This document shows, piece after piece, positions 26,716 to 37,855 of a stretch of 64,000 bases of DNA (its first letter is position 1; each line of letters begins with the position of its first letter). The position numbers and the translations under genes are program-made. Below the pieces are notes generated by a model that saw only the letters and a program-made list of their open reading frames with translations, was not told the DNA's origin and made no database searches. This DNA comes from Zerene cesonia (taxonomy: Eukaryota > Arthropoda > Insecta > Lepidoptera > Pieridae). The DNA lies in NCBI RefSeq assembly GCF_012273895.1, contig NC_052119.1, positions 5,093,990 through 5,157,989 on the forward strand, written 5' to 3'.

Positions 26716-27920
26716 TATGGTATAAATGTCAATATTTGAGTATACATGATGTGTGAAGCATATAAATGTGGAACATACTTCTTCACAATGAGTAGTGTTT
26801 ACTATTCGACAAACGATCGCATACATTTATACGAAACATCAAAATCGGTTCGCCCAGTAAAAAGTTATGAGGTAACAAATACAAAAAGTACAGGAGAATT
26901 GAGAACCTCCTCTTTTTTTACTTTTACTTGTAAGACTGCCTTATACTGTAGTATATTGTTTTGACCACAAAAAAAAATAAAAAATTACATTCATCGACTG
27001 TACTCCCTAGAAACTATAAATATACCTTAACCAGTTTTTCCGATGTTTCCACACACAGACCTTGATACAATTCCTCAGATATTCCATCTTCCGTCGCATT
27101 TAAATAACAATGCGAGCTGACGAAGCATTTTGGTGTCACCGTGTCTAGATTTTAAACCAGCCACAAGCAACACAGGCGATACCGACATGTGACTATCAAG
27201 AGATTTAGTAGGCAGGTGATGACATAATGTAGTTTTCAGTCATACGTGCCATACTCGTTATGAATACAATATGTGGTTGCTGTATTCTTAGGCTAGCTAT
27301 TTTGAGAAGAAGTGTAAGGTAAATTGTATTTGAATGTAAGTAAATTAAATAGGCTTCTATCCTCCTCACACACACACTCATTACATGTTGCAAGTTTGAA
27401 TTATAAATATTCGTGCTGGAATAAAAATTTTATCATGAACGAAATTTTGATGAGTGACACCGTCTAGTATGCTGGCTGCCAAATTTGTATAAGTTTTTAA
27501 ATTTATCTGAACATTGTTCATACTGTTACAAACTGTAAAGAAAACATCGTAGGTAAATAGGAATGAACAAAATTGGTTGAATATAAACAATTCTCTTTCG
27601 ACAACTTTCTGCGGGTTGGTGATGATGAAAAATATTAAATATCATTAAATCATTAAAATAAAATAAAATCTAATTGCTTCAAACATATTCCGTCACCGAT
27701 CTTTTCCAACCAGCTTAAATTTGACAAGATTTAATTTGTTAAAAGAACACATATTTGAATTAAGGACACGTTTTTACAAAATAGTTTTTGAGATATTGAC
27801 GTCCAAATATCTTGGTATATATGAATCAGAATCAGAATTAAAAATCCAATTATTTATGTAGATAGGCTGTGATTTAAGAACATATTCATATATTTTAAAA
27901 TTTAAAAATATGTTGTACAG

Positions 27921-27990
27921 AAAAAAAATTATCATAAGTGGGTATTCGAACTTGCGTTTTGCCTTACATTTTCCCTAATTGCTTTTCAAA
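27921..27990 (-). ncRNA. Degenerate tRNA-like Pol III unit
   Basis: On the minus strand a B box AAGTTCGAATACCC is preceded by ggcaaaacgc and followed by an 8-T run (27921-27928). The part around the B box resembles 15859-15935. The A-box region is eroded, so it is probably not transcribed. Confidence 0.35.
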
Positions 27991-28342
27991 CTGCTGGACA
28001 CCAATTTAATTTACTCTATAACGATGCGTCAAAGCACTTCTAATAGAAGTCAAATTGAGCAAGGAATGTTGTTATAATGAAATGCGATACTGTAATAATG
28101 GAATATGGTACTTAATACCGAATGCATAACGCTCAATTGAGTGAGTAAACAGTCCAAAACCGAAGGCGTATCAACACGACTATACGGCTAGTGTTCTAGC
28201 CCCAAAAGCTTTACGCAGAACGCCCCGCGACGTACGATAAACCTAACGATTTACTATTGCTGCAGTGTAACTGGACGAACAATGAACGGTATACAGGCCC
28301 ACAAAAACAAGACACTTGATTTTATGACCAACTGTGATATAT

Positions 28343-28644
28343 ACTAGATGCTCGTCCCGGCTCCGCCCGGGTATCAGAAAGTGGCATCTTCAATGAATTA
28401 CATGTACCACGGAAGAAACGGACCGCTAGAATTAAATAAATTGTCACACTAATATTATAAATGTGAAAGTTTATTTGCTTGGATGTCTGTCTGGATGTTT
28501 GTTACAGAACGGATTTTTAATGAAATTTTGTATACTGACTGGGTATGAGCTGACTTGGGTGATGGGTTTTTATCCCGATTAAATTCTCCCTTGGGATAAA
28601 ACAGGAATCTTGATATCCGGGCGGACCCGGGACGAGCGTCAAGT
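28343..28644. mobile_element. Two Helitron-like H2 pieces in opposite orientation
   Basis: A reverse H2 terminus ACTAGATGCTCGTCCCGG begins at 28343. From 28444 a forward copy runs cactaatattataaatgtga, then gtatgagctgacttgggtga, then ttgggataaaacaggaatct, and ends cgggacgagcgtCAAGT, where the canonical CTAGT carries one substitution. Confidence 0.65.
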
Positions 28645-29161
28645 AGTCTAATAAAAGACAGTCGAATTGAGATACTCCTTTTTGGGAGGTCGGTTCAAAA
28701 AGGCAAGGTTTTTATAGAAACTATGATAATTTTTCATAAAAATTAAAATGTTCAAGCAAGAAAATTGTTACCAATGTGAAAAAACATTTTCGTCTCAATT
28801 AAGTTAAACGTTGTAACTGTTAAATTTTGTTACCTACTTTATCAATAAAACGCGTCAATATTTTAACGTGTTGTTCAAAATGGCTACAATGTAAAGGCAG
28901 TTTTAGCTTCAGTTGGTTTTAATTAACGAAATAAATTTTAAAATAATTTCCACAGACGTCTGTATGAATTTAATTGTAGCTGTTAAAACGAATGTTCCAA
29001 TAATAATGAAATATAATTAATAATAGATTATTAAGCAACAATAATTGTACCTCGCTTGAACCACTTTGCAGGAAAATAAATGATAAAAAAACCTTCGATT
29101 ACTATGAATTTGCCAATAATGTGAAATTGGTTTTCTTATTTTCTTAGATTCCTATATATTT

Positions 29162-29347
29162 AGTATTTTCTTGTGTTTGATTTTACGCGAGTATTATACT
29201 TTTAGAAATTAAAAACTTTTTAAAGGATTTTAAATGCGATTTATTCATTATATTATGAACCCGACGTTTCGAACACTTTACAGCGAGCGTGGTCACGGGG
29301 AGACTGGTCAGTCTGGTCAGTCTCCCCGTTAAAAAGTTTTTAATTTT
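29162..29347 (+). mobile_element. Foldback element copy 1 (left arm retained)
   Basis: A perfect 12-bp direct repeat TCCTATATATTT (29150-29161 and 29348-29359) flanks it. The ends can pair: aaattaaaaactttttaa (from 29206) with ttaaaaagtttttaattt near the right end. An inner perfect 11-bp stem CGGGGAGACTG/CAGTCTCCCCG surrounds a short loop. The arm contains cccgacgtttcgaacacttt and agcgagcgtggtcac. No coding capacity is visible. Confidence 0.78.
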
Positions 29348-31556
29348 TCCTATATATTTTCCAATGTATTAAATAGGTATGTATTAAAAATTCAATGTTT
29401 AGTAAATTCTTGAGAAATATGTTAAGAGGTTTTCATGTCGTGTACAGATACCATCATACAAATAATAGGTTTTTGTATGTAAGCATATCGATTTCATCAT
29501 ACATATACCATCCCGTTATAGTACATGTAACAATAGTCATAGTCGCAAGTTTATCAGCTTCTGGATATGTCCTGCTTAGCTTATCAATCGGCTATAATGA
29601 CAAGGAATATAAGAAAATGCATGTTTTAAATTAAAACCGGCCCCAACAATAACTGGGTTAATAAGCTCATTTATAAAGGAAGATTTAATATTGTCAAATA
29701 TTATGCAAAAGAAAAACAATACTTATCCCTACTAATTACTAAACGTAACTCTGATTATCTATCCGTCTCTTCGTCACGCCTAAACCACGTAGGTCGAAGA
29801 AAAAATATACAGTCCTAGGTTATTCCCTTCCGCGGGAATTTCGCGGCTAAAACTATACTATGTTCTTTCTCGGGTCTCAAACTATCATTAACAAATTCAT
29901 TGAGGCTAAAGAAGAGACAAACAGACAGATAAACTTACATGTTTATAATGTTATATGATAGGGATTTATGTAGAACACGCATAAATCACGAACCTCCCGT
30001 GTATCACGTAGGTAGCTCCAAATATAAACATTATTAAATATAAGGCAACTTTCTCGCCCTAGCTTTTAGATGTTTTTTCAATAGTACTCGTTTACAAAAG
30101 GGTATTATTTTCAGAGGTTTTGATTCCATTCAATCGGTTTTTATAGTGAATGCTGGGAAGTTTTGTTTGATCATTTTCTTCCAATTTTTCATAAAAAATA
30201 TGTAGTTATTCGTGTATTGCTTTCTATGAAATTTGATTTGTTTGCAACTGGAATCAATTGCGGCGATGCTTTCTATCCTTACTACTTTTTTGTTTGTGTG
30301 TCTTTCATGAACATCGTAATCGAATCCTACGATTTTTGTATCTGGAGACAGTAACGAGGCTAGAGAGTGACATAGGCATAAGCATGTTCTTTGAATACGC
30401 TAGCGAAGCCGTGGGCGGACAGCAGGTAGATAATTAAGAATAAAGATAAATAAAGACGTATTTTATTAGATCTTTCTCGTCCTCTGGCAACAACGTGATA
30501 TTTGTCCTCGCCTGCAGCATTATAAACTATTTAATGTGACACACGCATTTCTCTTTACTTTGTAAATGTTTAGCAGTCGGGTTACATGTTTTTATCCTAA
30601 TTATTTTACTGTCGTTAAATATACTGAAAATCCAATTCAAAGCGTATTCGAGGGAATTAATAATAATAGTTTCAGTTCCGCCCCAATATCGACAGTAAAT
30701 AATGCAATATTTCAACGTAATCCTTTCAAAATTGCTCACGATACGGTTTGGATATAATTTGGTAACCACGTAGTCATGCTATGAACCATATTTCATATGA
30801 GTTTGGGTGCCGCCTGACACTGCATTCACAGCTAATGCTTTGTGCGAATGCTGCATATAGACCGGCACACACACAAAATATTTAGAAATGTGTACTAGTG
30901 CGGCGGTTCTTTGGGTTCTTTCGGGATTCAATTACGTAATGACAAAAAGGAAAATGATGGTTGTAGTGTTATTGGTGACCCAATTGCGTAGGCGTCCATT
31001 TTTCTATAAATAAGTCACTGAAATAACGTAAATTGATTGGTTACACGGAAATTCTTATATTTACCGATAGTCGATGAAACTTCGATACGGCGGACAATAA
31101 AACAAATAACAACACAAAAAAATATACGTACTGACAAACTGGCACAAAACACCAAATATTTTGTGTTATCACTCTTCGGTCTCGGTGGTCACGCTACGCG
31201 AGAGTATTTGGTATAATGAACTGATTTGAGGGAATGGGTATAACAGCTCGTATGTTATGTACCTACCTTTATTATCAGACACACAACATTAAGCAATCAC
31301 AGTCAGCCAGTATAGAACAGAGTAACTAACTCTTTAGAACTATGTATGCTTTATATCGCTGTGAAGAATTGAAAGTTTGTATTAATTATGCCATAAGTAC
31401 GGTGATTACGCTCATTATTGAGATTGTAGGATTAGAAAAGGATAGGGAATATGACACCAACTATCTCACACAAAATATAGACATCTCATTAAATGAAAAA
31501 TAATACAACAGTTTTGAAGACTGTAAGTAATATTAAGATTTCAAAGTTATAAAATT

Positions 31557-31756
31557 ACTAGCTACGCCCCGCGGTTTCACCCGCGTAAGTCAGTATCCCG
31601 TAGGAATATCGGGATAAAAAGTTGCCTATATGTTATTCCAGTTGTCCAGCTGTCTATGTACTAAATTTCATTGCAGTTGGTTCAGTAGTTTTTGCGTGAA
31701 TGAGCAACAAACACACACAGATCCTTACAATCTTTCGCATCTATAATATTAATAGG
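31557..31756 (-). mobile_element. Helitron-like element, H1 family, near complete reverse copy
   Basis: It begins ACTAG (31557-31561), then gccccgcggtttcacccgcg, gtatcccgtaggaatatcgg and tgcctatatgttattccagt, and finishes ctataatattaat. It aligns over its full length with the 26517-26715 copy. Confidence 0.72.
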
Positions 31757-32289
31757 ATATAAGGATAACTAAAGGACTACAAGCGCTTATATATGCATTA
31801 TGCATAAATCTCAATCGCGTATCTAATATACCATTTGTCACTTCCCTAGGGTGGAACTGGGATTTTATTGTCAATCCTGCTTAATCGCTGATTCCGGAAA
31901 AATATGTTAGATGGAAAACTTCCGGGTCATCTCATATATAACACTCGGGAGAATTCATACAAGTTATTCGCGACTACACAGTTCATTACTAAATAAGAAA
32001 TATGTCAGGATATTTGCTATGATGTTGGATATTTTACTCCCGAGGGTGGTAGTTCACGCTTTCTACGATATTTGTATTGGTGCGGAGACTTATTCCTATT
32101 TATTTGAGTATAATACAATAGTTTGGTTTCAATCGTTGGCGTTGATTAATTCTTTTTAAGTGCGGGTATCCGAACTAATCGCGAGGCTCTACCTCTGCTA
32201 ATGCATTACTTTTAAAGGGTAAGGGATAAAGAAAGGATTGAACGGACGGGAATAAAAGTATAAAGTACTTTCCGTGCGAGCAGTCATAC

Positions 32290-32329
32290 TTCACTTAGAA
32301 ATTACGTTATTTTGTAATTTCTAAGTGAA
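32290..32329. repeat. Perfect 16-bp hairpin with 8-nt loop
   Basis: Arms TTCACTTAGAAATTAC (32290-32305) and its exact complement (32314-32329) flank the loop gttatttt. Pairing stops at both outer ends, which is short for a microRNA precursor. It could be the core of a decayed transposon or a DNA cruciform. Confidence 0.7.
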
Positions 32330-33524
32330 TGTACATAATACAAATTATAATATCAGGTATATTATTTCATAAGTCAACAATCAACTCACATTAAATCGCA
32401 TTTTATAAAGATTTAATTAAGGCGGCAAATAAATACTTTTTCCAAAACAAAATCAGGAATCTTATACAACAAAATAAATTGGTTTAGAAACATAAATAGA
32501 AAATGTTATTCAGACTAACTCAGTTATTACTATTTTTAACTATTTTCAGTTTTAACTATTTAAATGCGGGAATTTACTTTCATCAACATTAACACATGCG
32601 GACTTAGTTGACCCAATTTATTTTTCATCTATTTTCAAGTAGACCTAATCATGTCCTTTTCTCTATTTCTAGCGAATATTTAACTTGTTATAAATATAAT
32701 ATCAGTATCGGTTTTGTTACATTGTAAGTTAAGGAATAATTATTCAATAAAAGAACACACAAAAAAAGAAGAAATGTCCAGTCAATTTATTTAAAAAGTT
32801 TATTGTGCTGCCAACAAAATACAAAAAAAAAAAACTTATACTTAAACAAACAGGAAGATACAGCACAGAAGGCGGCCTTATCACTTATATTGAACGTTTG
32901 GACACTGACACGTTAACTATGCGTTGCATCGATTAACAATCTTGGTATCATATTTTTTATATTTATTTTTAATTCAAAACAATCAGCTACAAAAAATATA
33001 TGTCCGTACCAAAAGTGCAACCAGGGTGGAGTTTTAGCGCTTTGTAAATCCGTCTGTAATAGGCTCGAATAAGGTTTAATTTATTTTAATGAAATACCAA
33101 AAAGCATAGACCGGTGAAATTTATTACCCTCGGTACGTTTTGTGAATAAACATTGAAGTTATGCCAATAATCTTGATTTTGGTTCATCCTTCGACTAGAA
33201 TTTTGACAAAAACTTTTTTTGCTTTTAAAAATGATTTAAGTTGTTTTAATTCCTAATTAAGTCGAATTGAGTTCTTTGCGTTTATAAAAAAAAATTAGTT
33301 GACATCCTTCTAATACGAGATTAATATAACATTTTTTTTAATATATTATACTACACACGATCCAATACCATCCATGATTATAGTACATGAATTTAAAATA
33401 TTAACGAATCACTGAGCATTTTAGGAAAGAGCTTACCATTACCGTAGTATACCTACTTAAAAATCGTGGCGAAGCACAACCAATTAGATATATTATTTTA
33501 ATTAAAAAATTGTTATGATTCATA

Positions 33525-34154
33525 CAGTGAAACTTGGTTAAGTGGGACCTGGATAAGTGAGAAACCTCCATAACTGGAACTCATGCTGAGGTCCCAACAC
33601 TTTGGCACTGAATTACCTCTGTTAGTGGGACGAGGTAAACCTCTATATCTGGGATTTGTTCTTTCGATTTATCATCATAGTTACCTCTATAACTGAGACA
33701 GCGAGTAAATTTTATATGCATAAGCCTCTGTAACTGAGATAACATTATTTGTTTACTCATTCTTATTCTACCCACAAATTCCACACGTAATTCCAAGTAC
33801 GTAAGTACAAATTTTGAGCTTTGCTTTCAGTTTCGCTTTACTATCATACAGATGTTTATTTGAAAAATGTCAAAACGAAAGCTACAATCGTTATCATTAT
33901 GTGAAAAACTGAAGTTAATATCCGTTTATGAAAGTGGGAAGACACGCGAAGAAGTTTGTGTCGAATTTAATGTGCCAAAATCTACTCTTTGTAGAATAAT
34001 TCAGAGTAAACTCACCTCTATTAATGGAACCCTCTGTAAATGAGACAGATATTTATTTATACCTGTATATCTGAGACACTGGGTAAGTGGAATACCTCTA
34101 TAAGTGAAACGACATTGCAGGTCCCTTCATGTCTCACTTAACCAGGTTTCACTG
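33525..34154 (+). mobile_element. pogo/Tigger-type DNA transposon, internally deleted
   Basis: Terminal inverted repeats read CAGTGAAAC[T/C]TGGTTAAGTG from each end, about 23 bp with two mismatches, and the insertion is flanked by TA (33523-33524 and 34155-34156). CAGTG termini, TA target sites and a centromere-protein-B-like N-terminal domain are characteristic of the pogo group of the Tc1/mariner superfamily. At 630 bp it is too short to hold the DDE catalytic domain, so it is non-autonomous. Many subterminal copies of an ACCTCTrTAAnTGrGAC-like word fill both sides. Confidence 0.88.
33867..34043 (+). pseudogene. pogo/Tigger transposase N-terminal HTH remnant
   Basis: This 58-codon frame starts ATG and ends TGA at 34041-34043. 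It reads MSKRKLQSLSLCEKLKLISV, then YESGKTREEVCVEFNVPKST and LCRIIQ before passing into repeat-derived sequence. A basic start, L-x-x-K-L-x-x-I, a short turn, then E-V-x-x-E-F-x-V-P-K-S-T-L-x-x-I is the Psq/CENP-B N-terminal helix-turn-helix that binds the terminal repeats. The second HTH and the DDE domain are missing. In principle a truncated protein of this kind could bind the element ends, but nothing shows it is expressed. Confidence 0.8.
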
Positions 34155-34156
34155 TA

Positions 34157-35330
34157 GTAGTATATAGATTTAGTAGTTTCCGATATTACATTAAAACATT
34201 AATGCCATATGGTTTCTGAAAATCACTTAACAATTCAAAGCGACTGAATATAAATACCACTTTAATCAGTGTAGAACAATTATATATCTACAAAGGCATT
34301 GAATATGCTTTGTATTAACAGTACACCAGCTTTAATACAATTTTGTAAAGAGGATTCCAAGCTAAAGTCACGGTCGAAGAGACAATGGCTCACTCGAAGC
34401 TTACGTGCCCCAAATGGGAGTAGCGTCGACAAATTGTATTACTCACATCCTGTTTTATTATGGATTGTCCCGGCACTAAGGAATATTCTAGAGGATCAAA
34501 GAGTACCAACCGTTTAAGTATTATTAAAAATACATGAATTACACTTTAAAAGGTTTATAACACGGTGTATTAATTATTACATAATTAACATCAAGCTAAT
34601 TTATATTCACACTGATTTAAAGATAAAAATACTGTTTACTATTTTTATACTTTCGCTTTTTATATAATAACGACCATTATAACTATTAGTACGGGAATTG
34701 GTTTAAAAACTCTAACAGTATTTGGAATTTCACTAACTATATTTATTGTTTCGTGCAGGTTATTAAAAATGACAATAGATTTCAGTTATTCATAGAAACC
34801 TCAGTAGCTCTCACGGTGCAGTAACAATATACAGTATTGGCAGCAGAAGATCAAAATCGCGATTTTATTACCGATTGAACTAAAATGGATATAAACAATT
34901 TTAATTGGCAATAAATATATTGAAATGCAATCCTCAAGCGTCAGTGATACGTGCATACATGCTTTTTATAATATCTTTATAATATGTTAAAATCACTAGA
35001 TTGGCCTTATACCATAGATAATATAACACATTATTATTGATGCCCATACAAAAGTTGAAAATGTAGAGTATGGTTGTTGTAAGCTTGTATTGTATTCAGA
35101 TTGGCAACAGTGAGTTTGGCAACTATGTAAATACACACAATACTCTCTAAAGGGTATCTGCGTGTTGGATCTATATCTGTGTGTGTTCAAATAAGCCTTC
35201 CAAAAGACCGAGTGCCTTTGTTCGGGAAGCCTACATATTTTTTTGCGTTTTTTAAATTCCTTAGAAAACGACTTAGGCTTTTTTGTGCATATTCGGTACT
35301 ATTAAAGGGTGAACTATTTTTTTACATCAC
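34157..35330. other. Non-coding stretch with one uncertain open frame
   Basis: The frame 34299-34517 (72 codons, forward) contains KSRSKRQWLTRSLRAPNGSS and a hydrophobic HPVLLWIVPALRNILED stretch in a GC-richer patch. I do not recognise it, and neither a promoter nor good splice sites support it, so it is not called as a gene. Confidence 0.4.
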
Positions 35331-35720
35331 ACTAATCACACTAATGTTATAAATGTGAAAGTTTAGAAATTAAAAACTTTTTAACGGATTTTAAACGCGA
35401 TTTATTCATTATATTATTAACCCGACGTTTCGAACACTTTACAGCGAGCGTGGTCACGGGGAGACTGAAAAGTGTAAAAAGTTTTTAATTTCTAAATGTA
35501 TAATACTCGCGTAAAATCAAACACAAGAAAATACTATGTAAAAGTTTGTTTGTTTGGATGTTTGTCCGTCAATCACGCTAAAACTACTAAACGGATTATG
35601 ATGAAATTTGGTATACAGACAGGGTATGAGCTGACTTGGGTGATACTTTTTATTTTAAATGATCTCTTGAGATAAAACAGGATTCTTGATATCTGAGCGT
35701 AGCCGGGACGAGCGTCTAGT
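35331..35720 (+). mobile_element. Helitron-like H2 element split by a foldback insertion
   Basis: The left part (cactaatgttataaatgtga) and the right part (gtttgtttggatgtttgtcc to gacgagcgtCTAGT at 35716-35720) match the 37646-37855 copy. The intervening 35365-35540 is a foreign foldback element. Confidence 0.72.
35365..35540 (-). mobile_element. Foldback element copy 2 (nested, opposite arm retained)
   Basis: It is flanked by AAAGTTT (35358-35364 and 35541-35547), consistent with a 7-bp target duplication. The pairing ends attaaaaactttttaa and aaaaagtttttaatttct repeat those of the 29.2-kb copy. The outer flank tcgcgtaaaatcaaacacaa is the reverse complement of copy 1's left flank, so here the element is inverted and keeps the other arm. 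Confidence 0.72.
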
Positions 35721-36146
35721 AGCTAATAAAGCAGTAATGTGGGATTAAAAAGAAGCGCCATTATCCCACTAATACACGAAAGAAAACCATTAGTTTAAAA
35801 GACGACATTAGTGTTTCAATATGGCGGTAGACTCTCATGCTACCCGATGGAAGAGTAATAATAATTATAGTTCATAATTTAACTACTCAGCGCTGGAATA
35901 AGAAATAAATTATTCAAAGTACTGGCACCAAATAATACGTAAGTCATGAATTATATTTCACATCCATGAATGCTGTACATTAATTATGATTTCTCCAAAC
36001 TCAATACAAGCATTTAATTAAAATTACTATTCGACCTAATTATGGTTCCCTCGAGACAAATACGACTTTATTTAACAGAGCTATGAAGCTGAATGTGATA
36101 TATATTATGTATGTAAATAAACGTTAAAATATCTCACATATAATTT

Positions 36147-36308
36147 TTAGTTTTATAGTATTGAAATGCTTTATAAATGAGGAATTTTGAAAGAATAGAA
36201 ATCGTATTGGTTGTGATGGTTCTTAATCATCTCAATAGATGGCGTGGGGTGCCCCTTAAGCACATAAAAACCGAAAGAATAGAAGAAATTCGATTGACTG
36301 TGGTGGGA
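36147..36308 (+). repeat. Upstream flank of tRNA-like gene, partly duplicated at 38217-38305
   Basis: tttttagttttatag, attgaaatgctttataaatg and gaattttgaaagaatag occur here and again about 2.07 kb downstream, in both cases just before the same tRNA-like head. About 75 bp present here (including ggcgtggggtgcccctt) are missing from the second copy. Confidence 0.7.
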
Positions 36309-36394
36309 TCACGGATGGCCGAGCGGCTAGGCGTTGCTACGGTTTAGCAAAAAAATAAAGCGGGTTCGAATCCCGCCTCATGATCAAATTTTTT
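36309..36394 (+). tRNA. tRNA-like gene with Pol III terminator (probably pseudogene)
   Basis: An A box TGGCCGAGCGG, a B box GGGTTCGAATCCC and a 6-T terminator (36389-36394) are present. The anticodon arm (TTGCT/AGCAA, 36334-36338 and 36346-36350) and T arm (GCGGG/CCCGC) pair perfectly, with a D-arm region TGGCC...GGC. The 7-nt anticodon loop ACGGTTT would read GGU, but position 33 is C instead of the universal U. The acceptor stem TCACGGA/CTCATGA has two mismatches and one wobble. A working tRNA is therefore doubtful; a tRNA-derived repeat or decayed gene fits better. Confidence 0.5.
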
Positions 36395-36482
36395 CTAAAT
36401 TCCTCATATCTCATATTAATACCTCGTCTACAAAAGAACGCGAAATGAAGCAACGTTTATGATTTAATTATTTTATTTCATG

Positions 36483-36660
36483 TGAGAGCGTTCAACTGAT
36501 CTGGTGGATCGCATGATCATGAGAGATCACCACCGCCCATGAAATTGCAAAGGTAGGGCCTCTCATTATGCCCGCCCATTAGGTAAAAGGGATGAGGAAA
36601 GGATTCACGACAGGAATGAAGTAATGGACTGGGAAGGGTGAGGAAAGGTTGAGGTAAACA
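36483..36660 (+). repeat. S2 dispersed repeat, partial
   Basis: It begins gagcgttcaactgatctggt and carries the cgcccatgaaattgcaaagg landmark, then the purine-rich gggatgaggaaaggatt body. It lacks the ctccggctccccc tail. Confidence 0.6.
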
Positions 36661-37179
36661 TTCATTTATCTCAAAATTAGATATTATGAACCAATGATCA
36701 ATTGTATTTACACGAACATTTAAAAAGTCCCTAAAGATCAAGTGTTAAATGCCTTTGATATCTGTATATATGTATGTAATAGTTTCTACCTTACATTAAA
36801 ATCGTAAGGTTTTTAATTTTTTTTGCAATTATCAAATATGATACAGATGGCGGTTTGGACAGAAGCGAGTATTTCATCGTTCCCATTCCTTAATTATTTC
36901 CACTGCAGAGAAACAAGCTTCCGACGAGGATTGATCTAGGAATTACCACATTCAAATATTTAAACGCTAATAATTAAGCTTAAGGTAGTGCTGCGCTTTG
37001 CTTTCATACTCGTACTAATTTAGGATCGTAATTTGAGATTTCTGTGTCGTTAACTAAATTTCATTGTAACACAATTCCAAACCACTTTCTGTTTTGCAGT
37101 TGCTTTCATTTAATGTAGGATGGTTTCCTACAGAGCTAGAATTTTAAGATTTAATTTTGATTTATTTTTTACGTCTTAG

Positions 37180-37520
37180 TCGATAATGGAGCTGGTGGGT
37201 CGCCTGATGCCCGCCACTATCACCGCCCATGAACATTTGGAGAGACGTTAGGTCAATTACAGACCTTATGCCTCTAAAGGGATTGCCGACTTTAAAATGG
37301 GATGGGATTAGGAAAGAAAATTGCCGACTTTAAATTGGGAAGGGATTAGATTGACGAGAGGAATAAAGGGGAACTGGGAAGGTTAAGGAAAAGGATATGG
37401 GCTTCCGGCTCCCCCACTCAGCGTACGAAACACAATAGCATGCTATTATTTCACGCAGGTTTTCTGTGGGGGTGTGGTACTTCCCCGGTGCGAGCTGGCC
37501 CAACCCGAGTCGTCTCCCAC
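37180..37520 (+). repeat. S2 dispersed repeat, longest forward copy
   Basis: All landmarks are present in order: ggagctggtgggtcgcctga, cgcccatgaacatttggag, ggattgccgactttaaa (this segment occurs twice, near 37281 and 37322), gggcttccggctcccccact, ttctgtgggggtgtggtact and gcgagctggccc. The internal duplication of about 40 bp is specific to this copy. Confidence 0.75.
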
Positions 37521-37645
37521 ATACGAATCGTACCTTATGTTCGAATAGGAAACGAAACTCTCATTTGTATTTTGCAAACGTTTTCATGTTGAAATGTTAA
37601 CAATGAAGCAACAGGATCATACAACTAACACTAAACAACAATAAT

Positions 37646-37855
37646 CACACAAATATTATAAATGTGGAAGTTTGTTTCTTTTGATGTTTGTCCGTCGATC
37701 ACGCTGAAACTACTGAACGGATTTTGGTGAAATTTTGTATACAAACAGGGTATGAGCTGACTTGCGTGATAGTGATACATTTTATCTCGATTAAATGCTC
37801 CCTTGGGATAAAACAAGATTCTTGATATCCGAGCGGAACAGGACGAGTATCTAGT
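37646..37855 (+). mobile_element. Helitron-like element, H2 family, complete
   Basis: It runs from cacacaaatattataaatgt to gacgagtatCTAGT (37851-37855) followed by T. Internal landmarks are atgtttgtccgtcgatcacg, gtatgagctgacttgcgtga and gggataaaacaagattcttg. It has no coding capacity. Confidence 0.72.

Larger units (their letters stand above)
25481..28342. other. Non-coding stretch with repeats
   Basis: The 123-codon open frame at 25680-26051 on the minus strand has no recognisable motif, and part of it reads from the end of a repeat. Around 26090-26215 lies a reverse repeat with ccaagtttcagcccaaatcg and cagtcagtcacc, shared with 39040-39272. Other repeat copies are listed separately. Confidence 0.5.
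29360..33520. other. Non-coding stretch with Helitron-like copy and hairpins
   Basis: No gene is supportable. A 13-bp perfect inverted pair, ACACAAAATATTT (30871-30883) and its complement (31154-31166), brackets about 270 bp. Other contents are listed separately. Confidence 0.5.

Noticed and set aside
28343..28644. Opposed H2 ends considered as terminal inverted repeats of one cut-and-paste transposon
   Set aside because: The forward copy has its own start and end matching single H2 elements elsewhere; the reverse end is a separate fragment.
33581..33796. 71-codon minus frame inside the pogo element
   Set aside because: It reads across the subterminal repeats; the transposase remnant is on the plus strand further in.
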